From an uncultured Pirellulaceae bacterium (lineage in GTDB: Bacteria > Planctomycetota > Planctomycetia > Pirellulales > Pirellulaceae): a stretch of 55,978 bases of DNA. The notes beneath the pieces were generated by a model, which saw nothing but the letters and a program-made list of their open reading frames with translations, was not told the origin of the DNA and made no database searches. Made by a program: the position numbers and the translations under genes. How positions within the stretch are numbered: the stretch's first letter is position 1; each line of letters begins with the position of its first letter. Shown here piece by piece: positions 54,321 to 55,978 of the stretch. The stretch spans positions 1-55,978 of the forward strand of contig CALLUY010000035.1 in NCBI GenBank assembly GCA_938010615.1, in the 5' to 3' direction.

Positions 54321-54926
54321 GTGCTCCGTTCAATCTTTAAAAAACCAATCCATTCGAGCTTCATTGTCACTGCAATCGGTTGCGCCGCCATTTTGTTTTC
54401 GCTGACCGGTTGCAAGGATTCGCCTCAGATCGTGAAACATCGTGTCCCCAAATCTCAATCGGGGCTCGAGGGAATTCGTCCACTGGAAGATTCATCATCT
54501 TCAGGCAGTCCGGCGCCAGCCTCCAGCATGCCAACCCCGGAAGGGTGGAATCGTGAAAAATCGAATCCGATGTTCCCGAGCGACAAATTTTCCAAAACGA
54601 TCGACAATAATGAAGTCATCCTAAGCGTCATGTCTTTGCCGTCTTCGAATGACTGGCAATCGAATGTTGTACGCTGGCTGGGCCAAGTCGACATGACGAA
54701 GACGCCAGAGGAAATTGACGAGCTAACGACGGAAGTCAAAGTCGACGGAAAGACATCGCAAAAGATTCGCTTGTTCAAAGATGACGACGACAGCACGGCG
54801 ATTGTTGGTGCGATGGCCGTTAAAGGTAATCTCGCCTGGTTCATCAAACTGACCGGTAAAAAGCCTGCCGTCGAAGCCACAGAAAAAGAGTTCGACGACT
54901 TTCTCAAGTCGTTCAAGTTTCCATAA
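54321..54926 (+). CDS. hypothetical lipoprotein
   Basis: The 201-residue product has a hydrophobic start and a lipobox LTGC, so the Cys at about residue 31 is probably lipidated. A Ser/Pro-rich linker (about 55-75) and a folded domain of about 120 residues follow, with NPMFPSDKFSKTI and AWFIKLTGKKPAVEATEKEF. I do not recognise the family. GTG 54321 starts the open frame. It lies 67 bp before the ResB-like gene and may share its transcript, so a link to cytochrome maturation is possible. Confidence 0.7.
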   Translation: MLRSIFKKPIHSSFIVTAIGCAAILFSLTGCKDSPQIVKHRVPKSQSGLEGIRPLEDSSSSGSPAPASSMPTPEGWNREKSNPMFPSDKFSKTIDNNEVILSVMSLPSSNDWQSNVVRWLGQVDMTKTPEEIDELTTEVKVDGKTSQKIRLFKDDDDSTAIVGAMAVKGNLAWFIKLTGKKPAVEATEKEFDDFLKSFKFP

Positions 54927-54993
54927 AGCAAAGCTGGTTTCAGCTTCTAACCGCCGCAGATTTTCAAATCAAAAAACGATAAGCAGATAAATC

Positions 54994-55978
54994 ATGGCCA
55001 CTAACACGCTTCCATCCAAGTCTGATTTAAAGGCTCGCAATGCCGAACTCACGGCGACCGTCATTGCGTCTGCGATCATTTCTCCACTGGCGTCACTCAA
55101 GCTGACTGTCTTTCTGTTGGTTACAGCAATCGCCGTTGTCTTCATCGCTACGTTGCAGCAAGCTTCGGTCGACATGTGGACCGTGAAGAACATGCACTAC
55201 GACAACTGGTTTGTGAAGATTCCATTTAAAGCATTGCTGATCGAGCGTTGGTTTCCAAATTACCAAAACGTTCCAGGAAGCTTCGTCATTCCCAGCGGGA
55301 AACTGATCATTTACGCACTAATTGTAAACCTAGTTGCGGCTCATGTTTTACGTTTTCGAATCAAAGCCAAAGGCATCAAGCTCTGGCTGGGCTTGGTCAC
55401 TGCAGTCGTCGCCGCAGTTATCACGTGGGCAATGTCGTTCAACACACTTGGAGCCAATGGATTTCAGAAAGCTCCACCAGTCAGCTACGAACAAATGTGG
55501 CTGATCATGCAAGTGATTCTGCTAGGCCTTTCATTGAGTTGTGTCGCAGGAATGTTCTTGACCGAAAGCGGAAAACGAATCGAAAAAGCAATCTTGTTCA
55601 CATTCGCTTTCCTCGCCGCGTCGGTACTCGTCATCACGATGTACCTTGGCAAGGACGCATTCATTGGCGATTCAGGAATGCGGATTCTATGGCAGCTGGG
55701 ACAATCAACCGTTGCGGCATGCGTTGCTTGGGGAGCCTGCATTTTGCTGTTCCACCGCAAAGCCGGCATCGTTCTTTTGCACTTCGGTGTCGTTGGGCTG
55801 ATGGCGAACGAGCTCTACGTAACCTACACCAATCAGGAAACCAGAATTCAGTTTGCGGAAGGCCAAACCACCAGCACGGCCGTCGACATTCGAGCAACAG
55901 AGCTGGTTGTGATCGACCAATCGAATCCGGAATTCGACGAGATGGTCGCCATCCCGGAACAGCTTTTGAAATCGGGAC
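54994..55978 (+). CDS. ResB-like cytochrome c maturation protein (5' part; runs off the window)
   Basis: The first 328 residues are seen and no stop occurs before the window ends. A ResB-type first helix, SPLASLKLTVFLLVTAIAVV, is followed by VFIATLQQASVDMWTVK. Further helices then alternate with soluble parts. In system II cytochrome c maturation, ResB and CcsA deliver heme across the membrane and attach it to CxxCH motifs. In planctomycetes ResB and CcsA parts can be fused; the C-terminal part is not visible here. The neighbourhood with a three-heme membrane protein fits. Confidence 0.8.
   Translation, partial: MATNTLPSKSDLKARNAELTATVIASAIISPLASLKLTVFLLVTAIAVVFIATLQQASVDMWTVKNMHYDNWFVKIPFKALLIERWFPNYQNVPGSFVIPSGKLIIYALIVNLVAAHVLRFRIKAKGIKLWLGLVTAVVAAVITWAMSFNTLGANGFQKAPPVSYEQMWLIMQVILLGLSLSCVAGMFLTESGKRIEKAILFTFAFLAASVLVITMYLGKDAFIGDSGMRILWQLGQSTVAACVAWGACILLFHRKAGIVLLHFGVVGLMANELYVTYTNQETRIQFAEGQTTSTAVDIRATELVVIDQSNPEFDEMVAIPEQLLKSG

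Overview
The window reads as a chromosomal piece of a planctomycete, most likely of the Pirellulales type. This rests on several family-level signals: two DUF1559 pseudopilin genes with the H-X9-DG tail, a PEP-CTERM protein, a free-standing AP2-domain protein, an ExbB-like three-gene operon, HtrA-like proteins with an NQCGGP motif, UDPGP-type nucleotidyltransferases, and many genes starting with GTG or TTG. No tRNA, rRNA, CRISPR array, transposase or integrase was recognised.

Layout. 1-320: a cluster of short GC-rich palindromes. 319-12841: a tail-specific protease, an FHA/AAA+ regulator, an AP2 protein, a secreted metalloprotease, a ParE-like toxin-antitoxin pair lying between two 64-bp direct repeats, the ExbB/ExbD-like operon (reverse strand) and a UbiA-type prenyltransferase. 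12962-21060: a secreted protein whose frame continues in register through a UGA followed by a SECIS-like hairpin, then metK, a UDP-sugar pyrophosphorylase, mannose-1-phosphate guanylyltransferase, a lipase-like hydrolase and ruvX. 21188-23992: a pair of HtrA-like genes, one with an intact triad and one degenerate. 24178-25793: an SDR enzyme and a small Tyr-rich secreted protein.

26029-40735 is the most unusual stretch. Three small Cys/His proteins ending in an RGPP motif, two DUF1559 pseudopilins (one with a His/Asp-rich insert), a PEP-CTERM protein, a His-rich lipoprotein and an ArsP-like permease look like a transition-metal (perhaps zinc) handling locus. A DUF58/transglutaminase/MoxR operon and a membrane spermidine-synthase-like fusion protein are interleaved with it.

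40848-42478 holds ruvC-ruvA and ispF on the reverse strand. 42670-48500 holds two ABC-2 exporter systems, interrupted by palindromic repeats. 48531-50801 is a secreted S41 peptidase. 51234-52781 is a protein with an excisionase-like HTH, a long acidic repeat region and a C-terminal membrane segment. The window closes with an ECF sigma factor overlapping a single-pass membrane protein that carries three CxxCH heme sites (a candidate heme-bearing anti-sigma factor), a lipoprotein, and the start of a ResB-like cytochrome c maturation gene that runs off the right edge.

A family of palindromic interspersed elements (6285-6444, 16171-16377, 25100-25237, 45671-45908) and other palindromes sit between genes. 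All functional calls come from reading motifs; no database search was possible.
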